NCBI GenBank assembly: GCA_905160935.1
Contig: CAJHZI010000695.1
Coordinates: forward strand, 165,001 to 229,000
Source of the DNA: Enchytraeus crypticus
Taxonomy: Eukaryota > Annelida > Clitellata > Enchytraeida > Enchytraeidae
Direction: 5' to 3'
Length of the DNA: 64,000 nt
The notes under the pieces are model-generated. The model had not been told where the DNA came from. It ran no database searches and worked only from the letters and a program-made list of their open reading frames with translations. How positions within the stretch are numbered: position 1 is the first letter of the stretch; the number at the start of each line of letters is the position of its first letter. Positions 11,060 to 21,349 of this stretch are shown one piece after another. A program made the translations under genes and the position numbers.

Positions 11060-12050
11060 ATTCGTAAGGTCCTAGAAATAAATTCCTTCACGTCAATAAA
11101 TAGGCTCCGTGAATTTTTACTAAATAATTTTTATAATCCAGTTCATTTAAATCGGTTTTAATGAATTTGTAATGCCTAATTATGAAGCATTAACATTAAT
11201 TTGATTAGCGTCTTAATCATTCTCTTTACTCATATAGTATGACTGTATGACGTCCCCCACAATTCAGTTATAGTTCCACTTTGCCGCAATGTCGTCATCG
11301 TTCGCTTATGTTTCAATTGTATTTATTTTATAGCACGACAGATTTCTTTGAATTACTCACAGGTGGAATTAAATGAAAGCCCGGGGTGTAGTATAGAGCA
11401 GAACACTTACACAGTTACACTTACACACTTATACTTACACGTCACTATCCCTAGGCAGTATCCTTGTTGTTCTCCGTGGAACTCATTTCCAGTAAACAAC
11501 AGTAATTAATAAAAGTTCTGTCGCTAGATATAGACCATCTGAGAGAGATCTGTCGCTAGAAATAGACCACCTGAGAATTAATGCAATAAAGACGTTAAAA
11601 CAACAAAAGCCTCGCTGAAAATAGCAGTCCAACGCAGAGGTTACTTTCGCTTGTTCCTCCGAGTGTAAAGAAGAAGTGCCACGTAGAAGATATCGACGGT
11701 GGTTTGTTTTAGAAAACAAAAATGAATTTCTGAAAATAAACCTTGTTAATATTGTTAATTGCTTTCCCGGTAATGAATTAAATTTATGTGGTAAGAATCC
11801 GATTGTGTTCTATGCAACATTGCAGAGTTATATTTATCGTCATTCATAATCTAATCAGTCAATAAACGTTAACGAAAGCGGGTGATTACTAGGCCTTTAT
11901 CCCTACGAGATTATACAATGCAAGATTATATCTATTATAAATCTAACCTGAACAAAAGAAGATGAAACATTAGTATACAAATGATTGAAAATGGATGTAC
12001 AGGTACATTTGCTTGTAGGCTGTCAATTAGATAGGGCATCTGTATCCTCC
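11060..12050. other. No gene recognised
   Basis: AT-rich. The 78-codon minus-strand frame at 11719-11483 shows no recognisable motif or coding bias. Confidence 0.45.
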
Positions 12051-12084
12051 TTGATGACCTGGTGTCTCTGTATGTGTGTGTGTA

Positions 12085-12160
12085 TGTCCCTGACGTCCAT
12101 GACATCATCCCTGGATGAGGAAACGGACGTTAAACCTTTATTATTAATATTATTATGTTT
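12085..12160 (+). mobile_element. LINE-2-type 3' tail
   Basis: GTCCCTGACGTCCATGACAT, then ATGAGGAAACGGACGTTAAA, then CCTTTATTATTAATATTATT. Plus-oriented copy of the block at 10-72. Confidence 0.7.
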
Positions 12161-12213
12161 GATTGTTCATGTATGTACGATATGATGTTTCTTAAATAAA
12201 ACATACATACAGT

Positions 12214-12216
<3 letters not shown>

Positions 12217-12306
<90 letters not shown>
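12217..12306. repeat. (CT)n(AT)n compound microsatellite
   Basis: Pure dinucleotide runs. Confidence 0.97.
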
Positions 12307-12312
<6 letters not shown>

Positions 12313-12369
12313 GGCCTACTGTTCAATGTGTGTACAATACGTGTAGTATTTGCTCAATCTAATTGTTGC

Positions 12370-12615
12370 TAATACTATTTACACTTTCTGTAGTAGGTTG
12401 AAAACACATATCACCCCGCCATAGATTTTTTCATCTTGCCTGACTGTTTTTTTATCACCGGACCGGCACCATTTGAGATCTTTTTTCTTTCTCTTCAGCA
12501 CATGCTTTAAAATCGTTTTGGGAAGTCGATTTGTATTGGACAGATGCAGTGATAAGCTCTTTATATCATGATTGCATGATGAAACAGACGTTAAATCTTT
12601 TGTTATTAGTATCAT
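12370..12615 (+). mobile_element. LINE-2-type 3' end, longest plus copy
   Basis: ACTTTCTGTAGTAGGTTGAA, a T-rich stretch, ATCACCGGACCGGCACC, CTCTTCAGCACATGC and GAAACAGACGTTAAATC followed by an ATT-type tail. It aligns over about 240 bp with the inverse of 10285-10560. This is a LINE family separate from the 34-kb element: the layout is parallel, the sequence is not. Confidence 0.75.
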
Positions 12616-12994
12616 TATTATTTCCTCTACTAAAGATTGAACATTTTTCTCTTATATTTGTATTTCGAGATTTCTTTGAAACTTAAATATAAAATACCTA
12701 AACAAAGTTGTACATGCATAAGTTTGCGTACTATACAAGATTGCTTCCAATTCAAATTTCCAATGTGCCAAGCACTAGAACCTCAATTTGTCTCTTCAAG
12801 GATTATTGGCACATTCGAGCTACTATTTCAAATACTCGTATAGTAAAAAGCTTGTAAAAAACTACGTACTATATATAGTGGACGATGAATTGGAGAATGG
12901 AATCGTCAGCAGAACTAATGCGATAGAATTAATTTAATTTACTAATAACTATTATTATACTATTAATCCGTTTCAACAAGGTATTTATTATATA

Positions 12995-13140
12995 TAATAT
13001 AACAACAATTAGAGTGCTACAGTCATCAATGACAACATCGAGCACTATTGAGACAAAATCAAGCCGGCGAGCACAAAGAAGGTCCAAAAACGGTGCAAAT
13101 TCCAAAATCCAGATAATCAGTCCAAAGTTAAGGGAATTAA
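12995..13140 (-). mobile_element. LINE-1-type 3' end fragment
   Basis: Same block as 5885-6095: AACAACAATTAGAGTGCTAC through GGTGCAAATTCCAAAATCCA to CAGTCCAAAGT. Confidence 0.85.
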
Positions 13141-13307
13141 TGTGATATTAACATAAAACACTACGAAAAGTTTCACAAAATTCTACACCCAGTACCTTGG
13201 TGGTACATTATCAGATTAATATCTAATTTCAATAAAAAATATTAATTTGGCGTATAAAATATATTCTATGTTTGCTGTCGTCTAGGACAACATCTAACAT
13301 CAGAATG

Positions 13308-13555
13308 TCTTAATAGCGTAGGGGTAACGTCATGAAGTTTTAAATGACAGATCATGAGGTGAATTGAAACCTCGTGGGTTCGAATCCCAGCCGCGCTGCT
13401 CTGAGAGTAGGCCTAACACCACGGTCATTCACTGGAATGGTTACACGGAAAATGGTCTAAATTGCTTAACGGTTTAAACATGTGGTATTAAAAAGTGATA
13501 GATATCAACACACACAGTTGATCATTTCGCTATAATGCGCGTTTACTTTTTTTAC
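13308..13555 (+). mobile_element. SINE-A, full length, plus strand
   Basis: Head: ATAGCGTAGGGGTAACGTCA (A-box region), then CTCGTGGGTTCGAATCCCAG (B box, GGTTCGAATCC). Body: TTCACTGGAATGGTTACACG, AATTGCTTAACGGTTTAAAC, GATCATTTCGCTATAATGCG, ending in T runs. It is the best-preserved plus-strand copy and gives the family's transcription direction. Confidence 0.85.
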
Positions 13556-13831
13556 TTTTTAACCATAGCTTGAATAACATTGAACAATGTACAGTATATT
13601 ACTTCTATGTAATATACTGCCTGGCTTTATCAAAGCAGTTTCCTTCGCTAGCTAGATTTCAGTTAATCTGCACTGATTTGATGTTTGCAGTTGGTTTTCA
13701 CTCCAATGTACAACATACTTAATACATGTAGACGTTAGAACGATAGCAATATGTATTCTAAAGTTATGTTTGTAGTAGCTCAGTTACTCATCTTTAGCGG
13801 TGCACTAAAAATGTAAAGCTGCTATTCTATT

Positions 13832-13958
13832 TATGGCGATGTCGGTAAGATACTCGATCGCGGATCAGTATGTGCGGGGTTCAAATCCTGGGCTCTCCCG
13901 TCACTGACATCGCTTCTGAGTGAGGAAACTGACGTTAACCTTAGCTTTACTAGCTCTT
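13832..13958 (+). mobile_element. SINE-B, full length
   Basis: Head: GGCGATGTCGGTAAGATACT (A-box region), then GTGCGGGGTTCAAATCCTGG (B box). Tail: CGTCACTGACATCGCTTCTG, then AGTGAGGAAACTGACGTTAA, then CCTTAGCTTTAC. About 125 bp. At least a dozen copies or parts lie in this window. Confidence 0.85.
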
Positions 13959-14111
13959 TATTTATATATACACGTAGAATATTAACTCATTAATATATTA
14001 TATCTAAACATTGACTGTGTCACTATACGCAGACTGTTATACCACTGCTCATATACACTGAAGAGATGATGACTTAGTTTATCTGTCGCTCTAGAAGAGT
14101 ATGCATGCACT

Positions 14112-14282
14112 CCTCTACTTCTCTCTCTCTCTCTCACTCTCTCTCTCTCTCTCTTTCTCTCTAGAGTGTGCATGCACTTCCATGCACACACACTCCGCTA
14201 CTCCTCTCTATCGCTCTCTTCTCTCTCCCTCTCTCATACTCAATCACTCACTCACTCACTACTCACTCACTCACTCACTCAC
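14112..14282. repeat. (CT)n and (CACT)n simple repeats
   Basis: CT run at 14112-14162 flanked by TGCATGCAC on each side; CACT repeats at 14238-14281. Ser/Leu ORFs here are artefacts. Confidence 0.9.
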
Positions 14283-14289
14283 CTGAGAA

Positions 14290-15465
14290 AGGCCGTCAAT
14301 GCAAGGTTGTTTTTTGTAATAAAACATAAAGACTTTCGCTGTCTCCGCATTCCGTGTAGATGTTGTTGAGATAACTATATAATTGCTTGTCAAAAACACA
14401 TTAAACATAATTAACTTACTGTCGTAAGTTTAAGTCGTCTAAGCGTAAGTTATTTTGAAAACGTTTAAGATCACATATTAAGATTTTATGTGTATATAGG
14501 TTGATGAAATTTGACAGCCAGTCATTTGATTTAAATTAGTCAATCATATGATTTACTAAATTTAATGATGAGATGAGATAGTCCATCATTTGACTGAGAT
14601 TCTCATGCATCAACAGAGCTTACCTACCCATCCTTTCAGAGGCTCTGAATGTTGACGAAAGCTTTATGGTGTATCTGTGCAAGCTATCATGCGCTTTCTT
14701 CAAAGTCAATGCTATAGTAACAAACAATAAGGAGAGAGTAAATGGTTTGTAGCGGTTCAAACAAGTGCATCAATTTTCATGTACGGAAACGACACCCATA
14801 GAAACGACGTTAAATTTAATTAGATTTCGATTTAACTGCTAAATACATCACGTAGCCGAGATGACATGTATCACAGACGAAGCCACTTCCGTAGTTTTTC
14901 CAATCGTTTACTTGAGATTTATTGAGAATTGAAGCTCAGCAACTGTTGACATAAATAACATTTATAAATGACAGGACGCGAGAGGCTTCTCTTCAATACG
15001 TGTCAGTCAAAGTATTATCAATCTAGACTTATATGTCAACGGCTTAAAAATAGAAGCACGGCTTATTTGTCAAATTTATTTAATTTAAGTCATCGAAATA
15101 GATTTTCTCGCAAATGAAAGCCAAAAGATTAAGTTTAAAAGGCTTGTTAAGAAGCGAAAGAAATGTAATTTTTTCAATTTCTTTTAATTTCAAAAAATGA
15201 TCTTTATTCACCACAATCTCTTGCTCTAATTTTGTCTTGCTTATTTGTTTCTTTAGCTAGTTCAACTGAAAACTGGTAACGTTTTAAGAGCCAAGCACAG
15301 CAGATGCTAATCAAACTATTGATGACAGTAACATCAACATAGGAATTTTCATACTAGAAATTTCTGTCTATTTAAGATTTATTTTATGCTTCAGTCTGAT
15401 TGATCGATGGAGTCCTCACAAAGCACCACATACTCTGAGTGTGTAAAATGAATCTCGAATTTGAG
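14290..15465. other. No feature recognised
   Basis: AT-rich, no coding frame, no obvious repeat. Confidence 0.5.
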
Positions 15466-15498
15466 GGAATATGAGAGAGATAGAGAGATGGGAGAGAG

Positions 15499-15592
<94 letters not shown>

Positions 15593-15640
15593 GAAAGAAA
15601 GAAAGAAAGAAAGGAAGAAAGAGAGAGAGAGAGAAAGTAA
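15466..15640. repeat. (GA)n / (GAAA)n microsatellite
   Basis: GA-rich run passing into GAAA repeats. The Arg/Glu and Ser/Leu ORFs on the two strands are artefacts. Confidence 0.95.
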
Positions 15641-16143
15641 TAATCTACACCAAGAATTGCTATTAGTGTACCTGTCCATACATAAGTGAAAATATTTTAT
15701 CTTTTAACTTATTTTGACATCAATTTTTTATTGTATTTTATACTCTATTTTATACCTTACATTTAATTTATATCGTTTAGATGCAGCTTTAGCTCACTGG
15801 TACCAGTATAATTCCACAATCTTCAACAATCTCACCAACCTATGCAGCCTTGACTTTAATTATCTTTAAAGGATGATTTAAAAGACGATATTACGAAGCA
15901 ATGGTTATTCTATTTCACAGGATTTTGTTGCAAGCGACATTGAAATGTCTTACTTGTTCTATTTTTGCTCTTCACTTTCAACGTCTCACAGAATCACGAG
16001 CAGAAAAGTTCAGCGTCTCATTCTGTACTTAAACTTCAAAGAGATAATTTAAAGTCTTCATTACTTTAATGCATACCGATATTATACTGTCAGACACGTC
16101 CAACTGAGGAATTATAAAAATTCCCTGTGTGTGTGAGGGAAAG

Positions 16144-16290
<147 letters not shown>

Positions 16291-16382
16291 GGGAGGGACT
16301 AGAAGAAAGAGTGTTCATAACAGGCAGACTCTCACCCTCTCCCTCTCTTTACTCTCTCTATTTATTTCTCTCTCTCTCTCTC

Positions 16383-16530
16383 TCTCTTAGTGCACTGCCA
16401 ACTGGCAATCCATGTTATATAACGCCTCAACTCTTCTCTGTCTCCCGTTTTCCTTTTCATGTCCGCATATGAGTGGATCTTTAATTCATCTAACATTCCT
16501 AATCTCGGTCTGCCTCTGTTTCTTTTTCCT
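16383..16530 (+). repeat. Interspersed repeat family D
   Basis: Long match to the 735-880 copy: TAGTGCACTGCCAACTGGCA, then TATATAACGCCTCAACTCTT, then ATATGAGTGGATCTTTAATT, then TCTAACATTCCTAATCTCGG. It lacks the 18-bp palindrome of the first copy. Confidence 0.65.
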
Positions 16531-17059
16531 TCTATTCTACCTTCTAAAACCTCCTTTATTAAACTGCCTCCCTTATAGAATGTGTCCTATGCAATTCTTC
16601 TTCCTATTTCTTATAGCATTTTCAATTGTCTATCTGCCTATCAGTCAATTGTGTAAAAGGGAGATAATATAGAATTATAGAGAGATGGAAATGGAAATAG
16701 AGCTAAAGAAAGAGAGAGGGAGAATAAGAAAATAAGCTAGAGAAAGGGAGTGTACCATTCATAAATTACATTATTATTATTATGTGATACCTGCCTAATA
16801 TTCTCGAAGGTACTAGTTTAAGCTGTATCTTAGATTTTAGCTTAAACAGTGGTAGGAAAAGGACGTTAAACTAATCATATCTTACTCCTGGCTGTAGGCC
16901 CACTGGCTCTGACAGTGATTTTGCGCCATATTGTTAATTTGTTTCTCAGAAAACAAACAATTAAATAGAGATCAGTGCGCAATGAAAAAACGTGAAATAT
17001 AACAAGTTACTTGAGGTTGTAATTTCCTATAACTGTAAAACGTAACATGATGTTCCACT

Positions 17060-17205
17060 TCTTACCAACTTTTAGGGTGTTTAACGTTAAGGTCGAACCC
17101 CGAAGAGTTTTCATTTCGAGACATCGAACCCGACAATCGCCGTGGTTAACCAAGTGACCGACCAACCAAAGCAGCAGTCAGACTAGACTGATCAGTGAAG
17201 ATCCA
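17060..17205 (-). mobile_element. Possible tRNA-like repeat head
   Basis: On the minus strand TTGGTTGGTCGGTCACTTGG then CGGGTTCGATGTC resembles A and B boxes at tRNA spacing. One copy only, so tentative. Confidence 0.35.
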
Positions 17206-17214
17206 GTTCTTAAT

Positions 17215-17505
17215 AGGGCAGGATTAGCGCACTTGGTTTAGTTGCGCGTCAATTATCGAAGTTAAGCTGCATCGACCTCGGTTATTACTTTGTGGGTGAC
17301 CACCTTGGAAGACCGAGTGTGGGTAAAAGCTTAGGAAGGAAAAAAATCCCAGGGTGATGGAAGATTATTCTTAAATCCGCGTCGGCTGCAATTGATGCGC
17401 CATCAAAAGGCAACGATTACTAATAACCATGGAGAGGAAGGAGGAAAAGGGTCTTAAACAAGCACCTGTGCCTCCCCACCCAGTGTGCCGTTATGTTAAG
17501 TTAAC
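17215..17505 (+). mobile_element. 5S-rRNA-derived SINE (SINE3 type)
   Basis: Positions 17245-17325 match the 3' two thirds of eukaryotic 5S rRNA: ATCGAAGTTAAGCTGCATCG (box A region), CTCGGTTATTACTT, then GTGGGTGACCACCTTGGAAG and ACCGAGTG (box C region). The body continues GGGTGATGGAAGATTATTCT, AATCCGCGTCGGCTGC, GATGCGCCATCAAAAGGCAA, CCATGGAGAGGAAGGAGG. That body recurs inverted at 39548-39680, which shows it is an interspersed element and not a lone 5S pseudogene. The 5S part has several substitutions and a degenerate 5' end. Confidence 0.8.
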
Positions 17506-18699
17506 TTCTTTATGCTAGCCCAACATATTACTTGCCGTTAAATGCTCAGCAGAGGTAGATTGTCGGGATTGGTTTAAGGTATAATAGGCCTATAGGGCTG
17601 ACTTTTAGCTGCAACTAACATATTTAAATACCTAATGTGGCATTACACAGATTTTAATTTTACTTCCGTTGTTTAATTTGCAATCTGTTGTTGTTGTTGA
17701 TAGTGTGTTCAACGTCCTGGTCAGAAGCTGGGGGCTTCTCAAGACGTCTGATAATGTAAAATCTAAATCTAAATGCCTCATTTAATATTCACATTCTTCT
17801 TAAAATTGTGGTGTTATTCCATTAACAGAAAATGAAGAAAATTCTTCACAGAAATGGGCCCGTAGCTGTCGGGCAGTTCTCTGAAGTGACTTCTCTCACC
17901 CACAACAATCCACCTTAAACAATTACCTCAATAACACGTCCGCAACGACGAGGCGAGAAAAATGAAAGAAAATATAACTATCTTTCATTTTTGAGCGTAG
18001 GCGAAAGACAAATGTAATTTTACAGGTGTTAAAATCGATACCTGGAAAATGAGGAACTTCCAAGCAAAGATTGGCTGGTTTGAACAGTGATTAAAATGGG
18101 GGGGGGGGACGAAGGGGAACTGCATTCCCCTAAGCTCACAATTTTCTGAGGTGCGTTTCTTTGATAGAGACCGGTAATAGATATAAGGAGACATGCAACT
18201 ACTTAATAGGGGGCCCAATAAATTTCTGACCGTTCCCCAAGCTCTCAATTATCACTTTAACCACTGGGTTTGAGCGATGCCGGGTCATTTATTGGCGCCA
18301 TGCAGACTTGCAGATTTTTGTGTCTACAACAATAATTAAGTTCTCAGAACAAGATCAAGCGAATCTTATTTTACTGAACCTCTCTCGGCTCATTAGATTT
18401 TAAACCATGCCGCTAGAGTCAGCTGCTCTCAAAACACAGAACTTTCTCAAAGGTCATCATATCGGCAGCTAGGCCTACGATACGTTCGTGTTCATTAGAG
18501 TCCACTGTTTCAATCCCTCCTCACACATTCCCTTCATGGTGTGAGAGAAAACGAACTTTACTTACAGCCAAATAAAGTTTAAAGTTGTCATGACGTGTTG
18601 GAGTGTACTAATACACTAAATTCGCATAAACCCACTCTACTTCTTTAATGTCATCCCGTCAACTGGTTTTCCTGATATTGGTTCTGAGAGATAAATGAA

Positions 18700-18815
18700 T
18701 CCCTACTTTGGCGCCTGTTTGGGTAGAGTCTGCAAGAGACGTCACTCTCACTGACTTTGCCTTATGGCGAAGAACCGGACTTTAAATTCTTATTGATTGA
18801 TTGATTGATACATTC
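18700..18815 (+). mobile_element. LINE-3-type 3' end fragment
   Basis: TTTGGCGCCTGTTTGGGTAG, AGTCTGCAAGAGACGTC, then GACTTTGCCTTATGGCGAAG and a (GATT)n tail. The inverse of the block at 32040-32262. Confidence 0.65.
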
Positions 18816-18935
18816 TGTTCATCCTTTTGAGTTTGATTTTATATAGTATTCGATGTTATCTTGGATGATCACTCTAGTCATGTTGTTGTTGTTGTAATTC
18901 CTCTGTAACCCAAGACACTGAGATACCACTACAGA

Positions 18936-19070
18936 CGAAGGTGTGGTTAACGTGAGATGTGGGTGTGGTTAACGTGAGATGTGGGTGTGGTTAACGTGAG
19001 ATGTGGGTGTGGTTAACGTGAGATGTGGGTGTGGTTAACGTGAGATGTGGGTGTGGTTAACGTGAGATTT
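18936..19070. repeat. 22-bp minisatellite, six copies
   Basis: GTGTGGTTAACGTGAGATGT then GG, almost identical copies. Confidence 0.96.
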
Positions 19071-19355
19071 CAACTACTGTATCAGTTGAGTTTTGGAATG
19101 CAGAAATAATGAAATAGAGACATCGAAACCTGGTGAGACGGTAAATGAAATAATCCCACCTGTCCAACGACTCCAGACTGACTTAACTCTTAGAATCCAT
19201 CTTAATATCCTTCACTTGTCAGTCCGGTAAAAAGACGCATTTAATAGCATAAAAATCTATGATTTTTATTTAATCTGAGGTGAAGAGCTTTCTTTCATTT
19301 TTTGTCGTAGTTTTTCTCTTTATTTTCATGAAAACTGGTAATCATTGTCGGTTAC

Positions 19356-19475
19356 CAGTGCCGATGTGGGTAAGGTACTCGACCGTGGATTAGAATGTGC
19401 GAGGTTCAAATCCTGGGTTTTCCCGTCACTGACATCGCTTTCGAGTGAGGAAACTGACGTTAACATTAGCTTTTT
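19356..19475 (+). mobile_element. SINE-B
   Basis: GATGTGGGTAAGGTACTCGA, GCGAGGTTCAAATCCTGGG, CGTCACTGACATCGCTTTCG, GAGTGAGGAAACTGACGTTA. Confidence 0.8.
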
Positions 19476-19479
19476 GATA

Positions 19480-20850
19480 GCGCATCCGTTGCAACTCGAG
19501 CGAATTTACGAGTAATTACTTTTAATTTTAAAATAAACTTTCTCCAGTTTTATTACGATGATTAAAGACTTTGCTCCCGTCTATTGAATTAGAAATCGTT
19601 TTGATTTATGATTTAGTCAGATTCGGTCTGTAAGGCTTTGGTCAAATTTCTTGTTGATTTCATTTAGTCAAATTCAAAATAAAACTTCTTTCTCCTATTG
19701 GTTATGAATGGGCCTTGTGTAGTCTTTTGACGTTCATAAATCTACACAATTTTGAACAATTTCTCTAGTTTTATTTTACGATTTTTAATATATTTACGAT
19801 ATATTTTACGATATAAAAAAATTCAGAAGTTATAATCTTTTATACGCAGAGCCCAGTTATGAACAAATCTGTTCTTGAATTCAAATTCATTTTATTCTTG
19901 TTAGACGCAGATCAAAAGTTCAAATTTAGCTTTTTTCCCAAATTATTCATGCCCATAACCTTCCATCAATCAGTGTAAAATTAAATGTATACTGAATTTT
20001 TGACAATTCTGAATTATTAATTCATGCAGAGTATTGAACAAATTTACTATGCATTTCAAAAAAGGAATGGACAAACAATTAAATAATATAATAATATATT
20101 AGAACTGAGTTTTATATAAGTTCTGCTGGTCTGTTATATCTCTTCAAACAGTTAGTTTATTCTGCATGATATGTTCAAGAGCTCTAATAAAATACTGGAC
20201 CTGTGGCATATTGATCTTAAGACAGCAAATCATTTGAGAGGCAATATCGCAAAGTTCAGACTACTACAACTTGATCATAAATATTTGCATCGATGTCTAT
20301 TACTAGGCTGTCTGCTCGCATTACGTTGAAGCTGAAGACTAGTTTAGTTCACTGAACTAGGCTTCATTATACAGTCTCTTACATATTAGAGAATACGACA
20401 GTTTTACGTACAGTCTATTCGTCAGTAAATAAATATAAATGTTTAGATACTAAAGTATGACCGATTAAGAGTTAATTTATTTAATTGAATAAAGCATAGC
20501 GAATTAATCAAAATAGATTTGCTGATTGATTTTCCAATCTAACTGATTTATTGATTGATTGATTAATATGCTTTTTCAAATATATTTTATAAGGAGTAGC
20601 TTTTGATTTAATACAAAAATTGAATGACAATGGCATATTCCTGAGTGTGAGGGACATTGCTGTGTGAATTGAAATTTGTGCATTGGACCTGCCATCTAGC
20701 AGATTTTTGAAGATGAGCGACACAGCCAGAGACTTAAACCAGCGACTAATTTATTGATTGATTTACTGATTAATTAATTTGACTTTAAACTGACGACTAA
20801 CTGAATGACTCGTAAATTTTCATATTATTGATTTCTGATTAATTTATTTC
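19480..20850. other. No gene recognised
   Basis: AT-rich sequence; the frame at 20723-20508 has no recognisable motif. It is the 5' flank of the Ig gene, so unseen 5' exons or promoter could lie here. Confidence 0.45.
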
Positions 20851-20854
20851 CCTA

Positions 20855-20935
20855 TTAGTGCACTGCCTATTGGCAGATCCATTCAAATAACGCCTCTACT
20901 CATCTCTATCTTCCGTTTTTCTTTACATTCCTTTT
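20855..20935 (+). repeat. Interspersed repeat family D, short copy
   Basis: TTAGTGCACTGCCTATTGGC, AGATCCATTCAAATAACGCC, then TCTATCTTCCG. Confidence 0.6.
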
Positions 20936-21123
20936 GATATACCATTATTATTGGGGTATTCTACTAAAAATGAGGTGGGCCCCCTATGCCGTCTCCAGCT
21001 TCGATTAACATTTACTGGGCAGGGGCGTCAATCCCTGAGAAAACAATCCTATTTACCAAGTAATCCTATTTTTAATTATTTACAATTTGTTTAATTATTA
21101 GTTGATTAATTGATTTATCACAG

Positions 21124-21349
21124 GTGTAATATTTGTACTAGAAACATGCGGCTTTCTACAGAAGTAGGAGGCGCAATGCTAGTTCAACTTTTGACAGCTG
21201 TCACTCTCACCCAACTGGGCGGGGCCACAGATCAGTTCTACGATAAGAAGGTGGAGTCACTGGGGGTAGTAGAGAGACTATACTGCTCCAATGTGACCGA
21301 GAGCTCCGCCTACCCCAACTCCTCCCAACCAATAGCATGGATGCTACCG
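21124..21349 (+). CDS. Ig-gene exon 1 (5' UTR end, signal peptide, first Ig strands)
   Basis: An acceptor-like TATCACAG ends at 21123, suggesting a 5' non-coding exon upstream. Coding starts at 21146 or, better placed for a signal peptide, at 21176. Donor CTACCG|GTTAGATAAG after 21349, phase 0. Confidence 0.8.

Noticed and set aside
13370-13400. Functional tRNA genes at the GGTTCGAATCCC sites of SINE-A
   Set aside because: The same head and body occur at six places with no acceptor-stem pairing, so they are SINEs.
17245-17325. Real 5S rRNA gene
   Set aside because: The 5' third is degraded and the 3' end runs into a body shared with a dispersed repeat.
18940-19070. CRISPR-like array
   Set aside because: Tandem 22-bp units without variable spacers, in a eukaryotic genome; the same holds for the other minisatellites.
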